Assembly (NCBI RefSeq): GCF_030929615.1 | Contig: NZ_JAVFVU010000007.1 | Coordinates: 186,001-250,000, forward strand | Length of the DNA stretch: 64,000 bases | Direction of reading: 5' to 3' | Source of the DNA: Dyadobacter sp. LHD-138 | GTDB lineage: Bacteria > Bacteroidota > Bacteroidia > Cytophagales > Spirosomataceae | In this document: positions 54,301-62,798 of the stretch, in pieces | Layout of the letters: each line of letters starts with the position of its first letter | Position numbering within the stretch: position 1 is the first letter of the stretch | Program-made: the position numbers and the translations under genes | The notes under the pieces: model-generated | Databases searched by the model: none | Told to the model about the DNA's origin: nothing | Seen by the model: the letters and a program-made list of their open reading frames with translations, nothing else

Positions 54301-54520
54301 CACATCTTACTTCAAGCTGAGAAACATCCAGCTGGGTTATGCAATCAATTCTGAGTTTGTACAAAAAATAAAGTTGCAGCGCATCCGGGTTTATCTGATG
54401 GCAGAGAACCTTTTCCTGATCAAGTCGAAAAGCTTCCTGGGACCAGATCCTGAACGCATGGACATCAACGCGATCCCGATTCCGCGCACGCTTACCGTTG
54501 GACTAAATGTTTCATTCTAA
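51362..54520 (+). CDS. SusC/RagA TonB-dependent transporter of the fructan locus
   Basis: This 1052-residue outer-membrane transporter has a signal peptide (LQLVVLSILCSMQIVWA, cleavage before QTKG), a carboxypeptidase-like N-terminal domain (GTVTGTVKASDGLTLPGVSI), the TonB box region (LGEVVVVGYTSSKKEDLTGA), a plug with SRILIRGANTLGNTDPLYIIDGVP, and a barrel ending in LTVGLNVSF. With its SusD partner it should import fructo-oligosaccharides. It is followed by susD after 13 bases and belongs to the operon of the porter and kinase. Confidence 0.94.
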   Translation: MKKQLQLVVLSILCSMQIVWAQTKGTVTGTVKASDGLTLPGVSILEKGTTNGAITDVDGKYSISVSGTATLVFSYVGMIAQELPVGNNSKLDVTLEYDSKNLGEVVVVGYTSSKKEDLTGAIAVVDMAPLKNISSGNPMQALQGRVPGLYIEKTGSPNGTNSRILIRGANTLGNTDPLYIIDGVPTKRPEVFQGLNPNSIESIQVLKDASASSIYGSRASNGVIIVTTKNGANSNGKINIDFNSSISAQSEKYARFKMLNSVDRGRALWRASVNDGVNPEDGYGALYAFDWNKDFKNPVLNSVKVQPFVGGNQNMPAGDTDWQKEVYKTGIVTNNELTISGGTKNSSLQVNLGYFKNTGMLRFTDYEKISGRINALTSAFDGKLKIGANVQLATSNETLASTDIGGALTPGLAVTLAPTIPVYAKDGSWGGAIGSGYSDRNNPLHMQDINKWDNTHRLTLFGNVFVEIQPLKNFFLKTSLGADNASYRFKNIEQAFEEGSFGRTSNSLTLDENRYLSLTWSNTARYNLDLGDHHLKFLVGTEAIKNNSDYQIARKEGFAVQTKDYFVLNAGTGNTNVTGTGSGSRLLSQFARVDYGFSDRYLAAVTIRRDGSSRFGSENAYGIFPAASVGWRIDKENFFKNVKSISNLKLRAGVGRVGNQEIGDLARFGLYDTRYGTRQSQFSNGHNSFFDQYYNIGTAYDLNGANTGNLPSGIVSIQGANPNLKWESTNEANVGVDFGFLDGSIQGSFDYFTRKTSDILITPPIASAVGEGQLKVVNGAAKSNRGFELSLGYYAKPKGDFTYNVMAGISRFRDKITELPEEVRAAYAGNVTNTILGHSQFDIFGYKTNGLFQNQQEVDAAPTQVGAGPGRIRYVDTNGDGRIDDLDRVFFGTTLPAFEYNLKIEVFYRNFDLSVFGSGIAGRKGFDSYTFYNNFIRGRDNVGPGVFDAWSTTNTGSKIPALSLSDANNETRTSDYFNVNTSYFKLRNIQLGYAINSEFVQKIKLQRIRVYLMAENLFLIKSKSFLGPDPERMDINAIPIPRTLTVGLNVSF

Positions 54521-54533
54521 TCCTTTCTGAACA

Positions 54534-56243
54534 ATGAAAAATAAACTTATATATCCGTTAGTACTCGCTGGCAGTTTGATGATAGCCACCTCCTGCAAGG
54601 ATTATCTTGAATACGAACCACAGGGATTGTTGTCTTCCGACAACGTAAAATCTGCGTCCGCCGCTGAATCACTGGTTACTGCCGCTTATGCCGGTATTGG
54701 CAATGATGAAATGATCGGCCCAATGACCAGCATGTGGGTGTACGGAAGTGTTCGTTCAGATGATGCTTACAAGGGCGGAGGCGGTGTTTCCGATGTTGCA
54801 GAAGTGGATTTTTATGAGCACTACAATCTGACAAGACCGGACCTGACGTTTATGCACCCGTACACCTGGGAAAATTTCTACAAAGCCATTTCCAGAGCAA
54901 ATGCCGCATTGACCAGTCTGGATGTTTTGAATGAGGCGGAATTTCCATTAAAAAAGACGCGTCAGGCTGAAATGCGTTTTCTGCGGGGCCATTCTCATTT
55001 TATGTTGAAAATGCTGTTCAAAAATATTCCTTACATCACGGAAACTCTGACCAGTGAGGATATTTTAAAAGAGTCAAACGTTCGGTACAAAAACGATGAG
55101 TTATGGAACAAAATCGGAGAGGATTTCCAGTTTGCCATTGATAACCTGCCTCAGAAACAAAGCCAGGTTGGTCGTGCAAATAAATTATCGGCCGCTGCAT
55201 ATCTTGCAAAATTAAGGTTATTCCAGGCTTATGAGCAGGACGATAATCACAAGGTGACGAATATCAATAAAACAAGATTGCAGGAAGTTGTGACCCTGAC
55301 ACAGCAGGTTATCGCCTCCAGACAATACAGCCTGCAACCCGATTTCGCTGAAAACTTTATTGCTGAAACGGAAAATGGCCCTGAATCGATTTTCGCCATC
55401 CAGTACTCGATCAACGATGGTACAGCCGCAGGCAGATTAAGTTACGTAACCGGGTTAAATTATCCGCACGGAGCTCCGCAATACGGATGCTGCGGGTTCC
55501 ACCAGCCTAGTCAGAATTTGGCCAATGCTTATAAAACCGATGCAAATGGTTTGCCATTGTTTGACACATTTAACGAAAAAAATGTTGATTTCAATACCGA
55601 AACCGTTGATCCGCGTGTAGACCATACCATCGGAATCGACGGCCATCCGTATAAGTATGACGCAACCAAGCCATTCAGCAACAGCTGGATCCGTGACCCG
55701 GGCGTTTATGGATTTTTCCATACCATGAAAGAACAGCAGCTGGCTACAAGTGCATCGTATCACAAAGAAGGTCCGTTTATTGGTTCGTCAAAAAACATAG
55801 ATATCATCCGTTACGACGACGTTTTACTGATTCAGGCAGAAGCATACATTGAGCTGGGGCAGCAGGAACTTGCGCTACCCTTGATCAATCAGATCAGAAG
55901 AAGAGCGGCCGCAAGCACAGGAAGATTGAAAAAACTGGACGGAACACTACCTTCCAAATACAACATCAAAGAATATGCAGCCGGTTGGACCCAGGATTTC
56001 GCGAGAAAAGCGCTGCAATGGGAAAGACGACTGGAATTTGCGACCGAGAGCCCAAGATTCTTTGACCTGGTCCGCTGGGGCATAGCAGAAAAGACACTGA
56101 ATGCCTACATCGACAAGGAAAAGACGCGAAGACCGTTTTTAGCCACGGCGAAATTCACTGCCGGAAGGGATGAATACCTTCCCATTCCACAACGGGAGAT
56201 CAGTTTCACAAAAGGACTTTACAAACAGAATCCGGGATTCTAA
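54534..56243 (+). CDS. SusD/RagB lipoprotein of the fructan locus
   Basis: A 569-residue surface lipoprotein with signal LVLAGSLMIATSC (Cys 21) and mature start KDYLEYEPQGLLSSDN, typical of SusD/RagB. TPR-like helices include ANAALTSLDVLNEAEFPLKKTRQAEMRFLRGHSHFML and the C-terminal RKALQWERRLEFATESPRFFDLVRW, which is strongly conserved in the family. It binds the glycan at the mouth of the SusC channel. GH32 follows after 77 bases. Confidence 0.94.
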   Translation: MKNKLIYPLVLAGSLMIATSCKDYLEYEPQGLLSSDNVKSASAAESLVTAAYAGIGNDEMIGPMTSMWVYGSVRSDDAYKGGGGVSDVAEVDFYEHYNLTRPDLTFMHPYTWENFYKAISRANAALTSLDVLNEAEFPLKKTRQAEMRFLRGHSHFMLKMLFKNIPYITETLTSEDILKESNVRYKNDELWNKIGEDFQFAIDNLPQKQSQVGRANKLSAAAYLAKLRLFQAYEQDDNHKVTNINKTRLQEVVTLTQQVIASRQYSLQPDFAENFIAETENGPESIFAIQYSINDGTAAGRLSYVTGLNYPHGAPQYGCCGFHQPSQNLANAYKTDANGLPLFDTFNEKNVDFNTETVDPRVDHTIGIDGHPYKYDATKPFSNSWIRDPGVYGFFHTMKEQQLATSASYHKEGPFIGSSKNIDIIRYDDVLLIQAEAYIELGQQELALPLINQIRRRAAASTGRLKKLDGTLPSKYNIKEYAAGWTQDFARKALQWERRLEFATESPRFFDLVRWGIAEKTLNAYIDKEKTRRPFLATAKFTAGRDEYLPIPQREISFTKGLYKQNPGF

Positions 56244-56320
56244 ACTAAAAGCGGGACTGCATCCGGAAACAGGTGCAGTCCTGCCCTACGCTCACCAACC
56301 TATAAACTTAAATCTAAATC

Positions 56321-57844
56321 ATGATCAGATCCATCGGGATTACAGCCATTGCACTGGTTGCTTCGTGCACACTTTATGCTCAAACGCCCGCAAAAGAAGA
56401 ATATCGGCCGGCCTATCACTTTTCGGCACCACAAAACTGGCTCAATGATCCTAACGGCCTTGTGTATCTGGACGGTGAATACCATATTTTTTATCAGCAT
56501 AACCCTTATGGAAATGTTTCCGGACATCTAAGCTGGGGACATGCCGTGAGCAAAGATCTGCTGGACTGGCAGCATTTGCCTGTCGCATTGGAAGAATTTA
56601 AAAACGGCGATGATTCAACCCAGACCATGATTTTTTCGGGTAGCGCAGTTGTTGATAGTGCCAATACATCCGGTTTTTTTGAAAAAGGAAAAAAGGACGG
56701 AATGGTGGCAATTTACACGGCCCACAAACATGCCAACCTGAAAGGCCTGGCACAATACCAAAACCTTGCTTACAGTGCTGACAAAGGTCGGACCTGGAAA
56801 CATTATAACAAAAACCCGGTTCTGGACATCGGCCTCACCGATTTCCGCGATCCGTATGTGTTCTGGTACGCACCCGAAAAAAAATGGATTATGTCGGTGG
56901 TTAAGGCACTGGAATACAACGTGCAGTTTTACGAATCGCCAAACCTGAAAGACTGGAAACTGCTGAGCGAATTTGGTAAGCAGGGCGACGTGTCGAAAAT
57001 TTGGGAATGCAGCGCGTTATTCCAGGTTCCGGTTGAAGGCAGTACCGATAAAAAATGGGTGCTGACGTTGTCAAGCGGCCATCGTCAGAAGGACTATCTG
57101 GCTATGCAATATTTCGTTGGTGATTTTGACGGAAAAAACTTTACCGCTCAGAAACAAAACGAAGTGTTGTACATGGATGAAGGAAAAGATTTCTACGCGG
57201 GAATTCCCTTTAACAATCTCCCAGGAAAACATCAAAAACCGGTGATGATTGGCTGGATCAATGACTGGGAATACGCAAATAAAGTCCCGACAGAAAAATT
57301 CAAGGGCGCTATGTCTGTACCCCGCGAGTTATCCCTGAAAAAAACGGACGCTGGTTATCGCCTGGTTCAATCGCCAGTTTCAATCACCGGTTTACTCGAA
57401 AAAGGAACCGTTTTATCGAATGTTAAAGTGAACGGCAATTTACCCCTAACTTTTAAAGGTGAATCCTATCAGTTAACGACCGAAATAGAAATTGGCAAAG
57501 CCGGGAAATTTGGGATCAGGCTGTTCAAAAGCGGAGATGAAGAAAGTGTTCTGACCTATACCATTTCTACCCATACGTTATCCTTCGACCGTACCAAATC
57601 GGGGAACGTTGGTTTTAGCGACCGTTTCCCGAGTGTTGAATCGATTGTCGTAAAACCGCAAAACGGTAAAATTAAATTGCAGTTACTCGTCGACAAATCG
57701 ATTGTTGAAATCTTCGCAAACGGCGGCGAGCAGGTAATGACGGACGTTGTCTTCCCAACAAAACATGAAGGAAACATCGAGCTGTTCTCCGAAGGCGGTC
57801 AGGTTATCTTCAGGAAATTGAACATTCAACCAGTTATTAAATAA
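56321..57844 (+). CDS. Glycoside hydrolase family 32 fructan hydrolase
   Basis: A 507-residue secreted enzyme with a signal peptide (cleavage after Ala 20, before QTPAKEE) and no lipobox, so it is probably periplasmic. The GH32 five-bladed propeller motifs are complete: WLNDPNG at 40-46 with nucleophile D43, FRDPYVFW with D177 as transition-state stabiliser, and WECSALF with acid/base E229. The C-terminal beta-sandwich is at about 360-507. It cleaves fructose from levan, inulin or sucrose; exo action is likely from the form and location. The exact linkage preference cannot be read. It is the last gene of the locus before a strong terminator. Confidence 0.94.
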   Translation: MIRSIGITAIALVASCTLYAQTPAKEEYRPAYHFSAPQNWLNDPNGLVYLDGEYHIFYQHNPYGNVSGHLSWGHAVSKDLLDWQHLPVALEEFKNGDDSTQTMIFSGSAVVDSANTSGFFEKGKKDGMVAIYTAHKHANLKGLAQYQNLAYSADKGRTWKHYNKNPVLDIGLTDFRDPYVFWYAPEKKWIMSVVKALEYNVQFYESPNLKDWKLLSEFGKQGDVSKIWECSALFQVPVEGSTDKKWVLTLSSGHRQKDYLAMQYFVGDFDGKNFTAQKQNEVLYMDEGKDFYAGIPFNNLPGKHQKPVMIGWINDWEYANKVPTEKFKGAMSVPRELSLKKTDAGYRLVQSPVSITGLLEKGTVLSNVKVNGNLPLTFKGESYQLTTEIEIGKAGKFGIRLFKSGDEESVLTYTISTHTLSFDRTKSGNVGFSDRFPSVESIVVKPQNGKIKLQLLVDKSIVEIFANGGEQVMTDVVFPTKHEGNIELFSEGGQVIFRKLNIQPVIK

Positions 57845-57855
57845 ACGTTGGCTAA

Positions 57856-57903
57856 TAAAACAGGAAGCCGCTGGCACGATTGTGCCTGCGGCTTCCTGTT
57901 TTA
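57856..57903 (+). terminator. Terminator at the end of the fructan locus
   Basis: Sixteen-base perfect arms (TAAAACAGGAAGCCGC and GCGGCTTCCTGTTTTA) with a further GGCAC/GTGCC inner stem. It is a very strong hairpin 11 bases after the GH32 stop. Confidence 0.9.
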
Positions 57904-58067
57904 CCTGTCATTTAAAAAGTATAACCGACACGGAAAAACTTTAAAAAAATTCAAGTATTCACGACAAAGTCCTATATCAAAAAAAATTATTAATAAATAC
58001 TAACACAATAGTAGAAAAAAACCCGTACTTCGCTTTTTAAATGTGAACATTACACTTAATATTTAAA

Positions 58068-59792
58068 ATGCGTTCAATCATTCAAAAACTCAGTCTTCTT
58101 TGCCTGGCTTTTCCACTTGTGGTTTCAGCGCAAACAGGAAAAGAAAATTATTCCCCTGTTGCCCTGAAAGACCTTTCTTCTTTCGAGAATAGCGGCTCAA
58201 ACTGGTCCGTGAAAGGAAGTATTGCCATACATCCTGCTAAAACAGAACCTGCCAAAACGCAAAGTGGAGAAGGCACACTGGTCGGTAATGTCGGCGCGGC
58301 GATCAGCACCAAATTTAAAGCAAAAGACCTTCGCCTTTACACAGAATTCATGCTTTCGCCGGGTGCGGAGGGAAACATCGTGCTTCCGGGTGGCCAGCGC
58401 TTACGTCTGGCAGATAACAAACAAAAAGAGCCGGGTGCTTTGACAACCGGATTTATCGGACAATTTCCAAGCCAGAATGCCGCCAAAGCACCTGGACTTT
58501 GGCAGACCATTGAGCTTGCTTACGACGCGTCTGTTTCAACCGTAAAAAACTCGGGCCGTTTGAATTCGTTGAAACTGAATGGCGTAACCATTCTAGAAAG
58601 CGTTTATCTGCCATTATCCAAATCCGTAGCAGACCCGCAGCCAATTTCTTTCGAAGTGACCAAAGGCACAATCGCTTTCCGCAACATTGGCTACCAGCTT
58701 TTGAATGACCGCAAGCCATTGTCACTGAACAACCTGACTTACAAATTATATTCGGATAGCTGGGACGCAACAACATATTCCAAATTAGAAAAAGAAGCCA
58801 AAACACCAAGCCTGACCCAGGAAGTTACGAACGGTATGCGTCAATTCCACCTGGTTTATGAAGGTGAAATGACGGCCGAGGAAGAGGGTGACTATGTTTT
58901 CACTACTATTTATTCCGGACCAATCATGACCCTGGATATCGATGGAAAACCCGTTGTAACGAGCGGGGAAAGTACTTCTCAGGAATCACACACCGGTTCG
59001 GTAAATCTTTCAAAAGGAACACACCGTTTCAAAATTCATTATTCACGTTTCCCATGGCGTCAGCCCGCTTTGGGGCTTCGTGTTCAAAAGGCAGGCATTC
59101 GTCAGTATGATCTGCATATTCTGTCGTCGTTACCAGAACCTGAGCCAAAACCTTATATCGGTGTAACACCTGATTTACGGCCTGAAATGGTTCGTTCGTT
59201 TATTCTTTTAAGCGGCGAGAAATACAAACGTACCCATTGTCTTTCTGTTGGCAGCCCAACGGGATGGAGTTATACCATGGACTTAAACCGCGGCGCTCTT
59301 TTGCAGGCATGGCGCGGACAGTTTGCCAATGTTACCGAAATGTGGTACGAACGCGGCGAACCTCAATTACTTGAACCAGCAGGTCTTACTGTTCCTGTTT
59401 CCGGTAAAAGCAGCATCGCTGTGCTGGACAGTGACAAAGCCGTCTGGCCGGATTCAGCCAATGTAAACTACCTGGGTTATACACTGGATGCGCAGGGTTT
59501 TCCAGCCATTCGTTATGCCGTTGGTTCTGCCACGGTATCGGATCATATCACATCAACAGCCGATGCCATCACCCGCCATATTGACGTAAAAGGAACGCCG
59601 TCGGGGGCGCTGTATTCTTTGCTTGCTTCGGGAAAACAGATTCAATTGATCGAAAAAGGCCTTTATCAGGTCGACGACCGTTATTATATCCAGATTGACA
59701 AAAAGACAAAAGCAGTGTTAAGAACCTCCGGTGACAATCAGGAGCTGCTGTTGCCGGTTTCCGGTTCAGCAAGTTATTCCATGTTCTGGTAG
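58068..59792 (+). CDS. Secreted DUF1080-like plus PA14 domain protein
   Basis: A 574-residue exported protein (LSLLCLAFPLVVSA, cleavage before QTGKENY). The N-terminal 200 residues look like the DUF1080 concanavalin-like fold (LYTEFMLSPGAEGNIVLPGG, GLWQTIELAYDASV). Residues about 225-360 fit a PA14 carbohydrate-binding domain (LTYKLYSDSWD, EGDYVFTTIYSGPIMTLDIDGKPVV, GTHRFKIHYSRFPWRQPALGLRV). The C-terminal domain (RSFILLSGEKYKRTHCLSVG, GALLQAWRGQFANVTEMWY) is of a type seen beside secreted dehydrogenases and cytochromes. It lies 43 bases before the propeller-cupredoxin gene, so the two probably work together. The function is not known; glycan binding is an inference. Confidence 0.7.
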   Translation: MRSIIQKLSLLCLAFPLVVSAQTGKENYSPVALKDLSSFENSGSNWSVKGSIAIHPAKTEPAKTQSGEGTLVGNVGAAISTKFKAKDLRLYTEFMLSPGAEGNIVLPGGQRLRLADNKQKEPGALTTGFIGQFPSQNAAKAPGLWQTIELAYDASVSTVKNSGRLNSLKLNGVTILESVYLPLSKSVADPQPISFEVTKGTIAFRNIGYQLLNDRKPLSLNNLTYKLYSDSWDATTYSKLEKEAKTPSLTQEVTNGMRQFHLVYEGEMTAEEEGDYVFTTIYSGPIMTLDIDGKPVVTSGESTSQESHTGSVNLSKGTHRFKIHYSRFPWRQPALGLRVQKAGIRQYDLHILSSLPEPEPKPYIGVTPDLRPEMVRSFILLSGEKYKRTHCLSVGSPTGWSYTMDLNRGALLQAWRGQFANVTEMWYERGEPQLLEPAGLTVPVSGKSSIAVLDSDKAVWPDSANVNYLGYTLDAQGFPAIRYAVGSATVSDHITSTADAITRHIDVKGTPSGALYSLLASGKQIQLIEKGLYQVDDRYYIQIDKKTKAVLRTSGDNQELLLPVSGSASYSMFW

Positions 59793-59835
59793 TGTGCATT
59801 TTATCTTTTGTCCAAAAATTTATACTGATAAGTAA

Positions 59836-61830
59836 ATGAAAAATATAGTAGTAACCACCTTGCTTTCTCTTGGCTGTCTGGCCGCCCAGGCGCAAAGCAA
59901 AGCAAAAACCGAAGATGATTATTACCGCATCATCACCATGCCGATCCCTCAGAACATCGAGATGGAAATCGGCGGCATGGCGGTATTACCCGACGGACGT
60001 CTGGCAACTTCCACACGCCGCGGAGAAGTATGGATGATCGGAAATCCGTACATGAAAGGCGACGGACAACCTACTTTCCATCGGTTTGCTTCCGGTCTGC
60101 ACGAACCTTTGGGATTGTTTTACCGTGGAAAAGATATCCTGCTTTCGCAGCGCGGCGAGGTAACAAGACTTGTCGACACCAATAATGACGGCGTTGCGGA
60201 TGTATATGATTCCTTTGCACGCTGGTCGTTGTCCGGAAATTATCACCAGTATTCTTACGGTCCTGTTCCGTTGCCTAACGGCGAAATGATTGTAACGCTT
60301 AATCTTGACTGGGTTGGACGTGGTGCAAGCCAGTCGAAATGGAGAGGCTGGATGCTGAAACTGGGCGAAGATGGTTCCTTAACGCCCTACGCAACCGGGC
60401 TTCGTTCTCCGGCTGGTTTTGGCTCCTACAAAGGTGATATTTTCTATACTGAAAACCAGGGCGACTGGGTTGCCTCAGGTCGTATGACACACCTGGAAAA
60501 AGGCGATTTTGCAGGAAACATTGCAGGTCTGAGATGGAGCAGTGAGCCTGATTCACCTGTTAAACTGAAACCAAGCGATATTCCTGATACCGGCGAACCA
60601 CTTTATGATGTAGCCAAACGCGTGCCGGGCATCAAGCCGCCGGCTGTTTGGTTTCCGCATACCTTGATGGGAATTTCAACATCCGACTTTAAAGAAGATA
60701 CCACGGCAGGAGCCTTCGGACCTTTCCAGGGACAGCTTTTCGTGGGTGATCAGGGCCATAGCAAGATCATGCGTGTGGATATGGAAAAAGTAAATGGTGT
60801 TTATCAGGGTGCTTGTTTTCCGTTCCGCGAAGGTTTTGAATCCGGTATTATCCGTATGGTTTGGGGACTCGACGGTTCTTTGTTTGTAGGACAGACAAGT
60901 CGTGGCTGGTCTGCAACGGGGAAAGAAGATTTTGGTATTCAGCGCCTGGTGTGGACGGGTCAGACTCCTTTCGAAATGAAAAATATCCGTTCGATGCCGG
61001 ACGGTTTTGAGATCACTTTCACGAGTCCGGTTGATAAGGAAACTGCTTTGAAGGCTGATTCCTATAAAATGAACAGCTTCACGTACAAGTATCACCACAT
61101 TTACGGTAGCCCGATTATCAACGCAAATGAGTTGTCGATCAAAGGTATCGCGCTTTCAGAAGACGGCCTTCGTGCGCGCATCGTCCTGGATCCGGCTACG
61201 TTGAGAAAAGGGTACATTCATGAGGTGAAAGCAGAAGGCGTTCAATCAAAAGACGGCTTGTCGCTTTTGCATAACACGGGTTATTACACCCTGAACGAAA
61301 TTGCTGGCGGTGCTTCGCTGACGGCGTCTCAATTCACGGCGAGTGCCAAACCAGCCATGGACCATAGCGCCCATACCATGACGGCTTCGGATGTGAAAGC
61401 AACACCAAGCAATTCCGCGAAACGTGTGACCGAGATGCCTGCATCATGGACATCAGGACCTGACCAGGTGATCAACATCGGAACGGTACCGGGATTGAAA
61501 TTTGACATCTCCGAAATTCAGGTAAAAGCCGGAAGCCGTATCCGGATTAACCTAAACAACAACGATGATATGCTTCATAATCTGGTCATTACCAAACCGG
61601 GAACTGCAAACGCCGTGGGAGAAGCCGGGTTAAATCTGGGGCTGAAAGGAACAGAGCTTCACTACGTACCCAAGACCGACAATGTTCTTTTCCATACCAA
61701 CATCGTGGAGCCGGAAAAATCAGAATCCATCTATTTCATTGCGCCAAAAACACCGGGTACTTATCAGTATCTGTGCACTTTCCCGGGACATTATACCTTA
61801 ATGCAGGGTAAATTAAAGGTTATTAAGTAA
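59836..61830 (+). CDS. Beta-propeller sugar-dehydrogenase-like protein fused to a type 1 copper domain
   Basis: A 664-residue exported protein (LLSLGCLAAQA, cleavage before QSKAK). Residues about 30-400 form a propeller related to PQQ/sorbosone dehydrogenase-like proteins (GGMAVLPDGRLATSTRRGEVWMIG, GLHEPLGLFYRGKDILLSQRGEVTRLVDTN). The C-terminal 130 residues are an azurin/plastocyanin domain with type 1 copper ligands H581 (DMLHNLVI), C647, H652 and M656 (CTFPGHYTLM). The fusion suggests oxidation of a sugar-like substrate coupled to electron transfer through copper. Whether the propeller has a cofactor cannot be seen. It follows the DUF1080/PA14 gene, and a terminator ends the unit. Confidence 0.78.
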   Translation: MKNIVVTTLLSLGCLAAQAQSKAKTEDDYYRIITMPIPQNIEMEIGGMAVLPDGRLATSTRRGEVWMIGNPYMKGDGQPTFHRFASGLHEPLGLFYRGKDILLSQRGEVTRLVDTNNDGVADVYDSFARWSLSGNYHQYSYGPVPLPNGEMIVTLNLDWVGRGASQSKWRGWMLKLGEDGSLTPYATGLRSPAGFGSYKGDIFYTENQGDWVASGRMTHLEKGDFAGNIAGLRWSSEPDSPVKLKPSDIPDTGEPLYDVAKRVPGIKPPAVWFPHTLMGISTSDFKEDTTAGAFGPFQGQLFVGDQGHSKIMRVDMEKVNGVYQGACFPFREGFESGIIRMVWGLDGSLFVGQTSRGWSATGKEDFGIQRLVWTGQTPFEMKNIRSMPDGFEITFTSPVDKETALKADSYKMNSFTYKYHHIYGSPIINANELSIKGIALSEDGLRARIVLDPATLRKGYIHEVKAEGVQSKDGLSLLHNTGYYTLNEIAGGASLTASQFTASAKPAMDHSAHTMTASDVKATPSNSAKRVTEMPASWTSGPDQVINIGTVPGLKFDISEIQVKAGSRIRINLNNNDDMLHNLVITKPGTANAVGEAGLNLGLKGTELHYVPKTDNVLFHTNIVEPEKSESIYFIAPKTPGTYQYLCTFPGHYTLMQGKLKVIK

Positions 61831-61834
61831 ATAG

Positions 61835-61874
61835 AAAAACTCCCCGCTCATCCAAAACAGGCGGGGAGTTTTTT
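61835..61874 (+). terminator. Terminator after the copper-domain protein gene
   Basis: Thirteen-base arms AAAAACTCCCCGC and GCGGGGAGTTTTT with a 13-base loop and a T-run: a classic intrinsic terminator four bases after the stop. Confidence 0.9.
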
Positions 61875-61996
61875 GCTCTCCCCTTTATTCCAATATATAT
61901 TTTTAAAAAGCCCTCAAAACAAAGGAGATTAAGAAACACCCTTACTTTAATATGATAATTTACTGATTTATTTAAACAATATACACTGTTTGTAAT

Positions 61997-62611
61997 TTGA
62001 ATAATGCAGTAGGCACAAACCCCAATTCCGCGGAAACGAACGCGACGCTATGGCTTAAATTTAAGTCTGGAGATGCGACAGCATTTGGGGAACTGTCCCA
62101 GGTTCATTACCGCGCCTTATACAACTATGCTACAAAATTTTCGTCTGATTCTGAATTTATCCGGGATTGTATACAGGAACTTTTTCTTGATTTGTGGGAA
62201 CGCCGCTCATTTTTATCCGAAACGGCTTTTGTCAAATCCTATCTGCTCAAAGCCTTACGTCATAGGCTGATCAAAGAAAGTGTTCGTCTGAAACGCTTCA
62301 AAGAACCCAAAGAATTGTCGTTCGATGCCGAGGAAGCTGACTTATCGGTGGAGTCTATTATCATCGAAAACGAACATCTGAAACACCAGATCAAACGATT
62401 AAACCAGATCGTTTCACACCTCTCCAAAAGGCAGCAGGAAATCATCTACCTTCGTTTTTACCAGAACCTGGAAAACGAAGATATCGCTCATGTAATGAAC
62501 CTCGGACGCCAAAGCGTTGCCAATCTATTGTACCGCACCATCAAAGAAATGAAAGAAATATGGATGCCAGCAGAATTTTTCTGGGCGCTAATCCTGATCG
62601 TATTCTCCTGA
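61997..62611 (+). CDS. ECF RNA polymerase sigma factor
   Basis: A 204-residue sigma-70 family ECF factor with start TTG (no in-frame ATG near). Region 2 is visible as FGELSQVHYRALYNYATKF ... DCIQELFLDLWERRSFL and region 4 as LSKRQQEIIYLRFYQNLENEDIAHVMNLGRQSVANLLYRTIKEM. A hydrophobic C-terminal tail (FFWALILIVFS) is usual for the Bacteroidota FecI-like group. It is paired with the FecR anti-sigma gene 188 bases downstream, so it should respond to an outer-membrane transporter signal. Confidence 0.9.
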   Translation: MNNAVGTNPNSAETNATLWLKFKSGDATAFGELSQVHYRALYNYATKFSSDSEFIRDCIQELFLDLWERRSFLSETAFVKSYLLKALRHRLIKESVRLKRFKEPKELSFDAEEADLSVESIIIENEHLKHQIKRLNQIVSHLSKRQQEIIYLRFYQNLENEDIAHVMNLGRQSVANLLYRTIKEMKEIWMPAEFFWALILIVFS

Positions 62612-62798
62612 TTTTCAACGTCCAGAAAACTTCATAGTACTATTTCAAAAAATATTTTGATTTTTTTTGGTTATCCATGACTAAAAATCAGACATACCTA
62701 TACAAAGAGCCATAAGAATGGTGAAATGTAAATTTTCAATTGAACTATTTACACAAAAACAATCCTAAACCTGACAAATATCCATTGCTAAAACTTTT

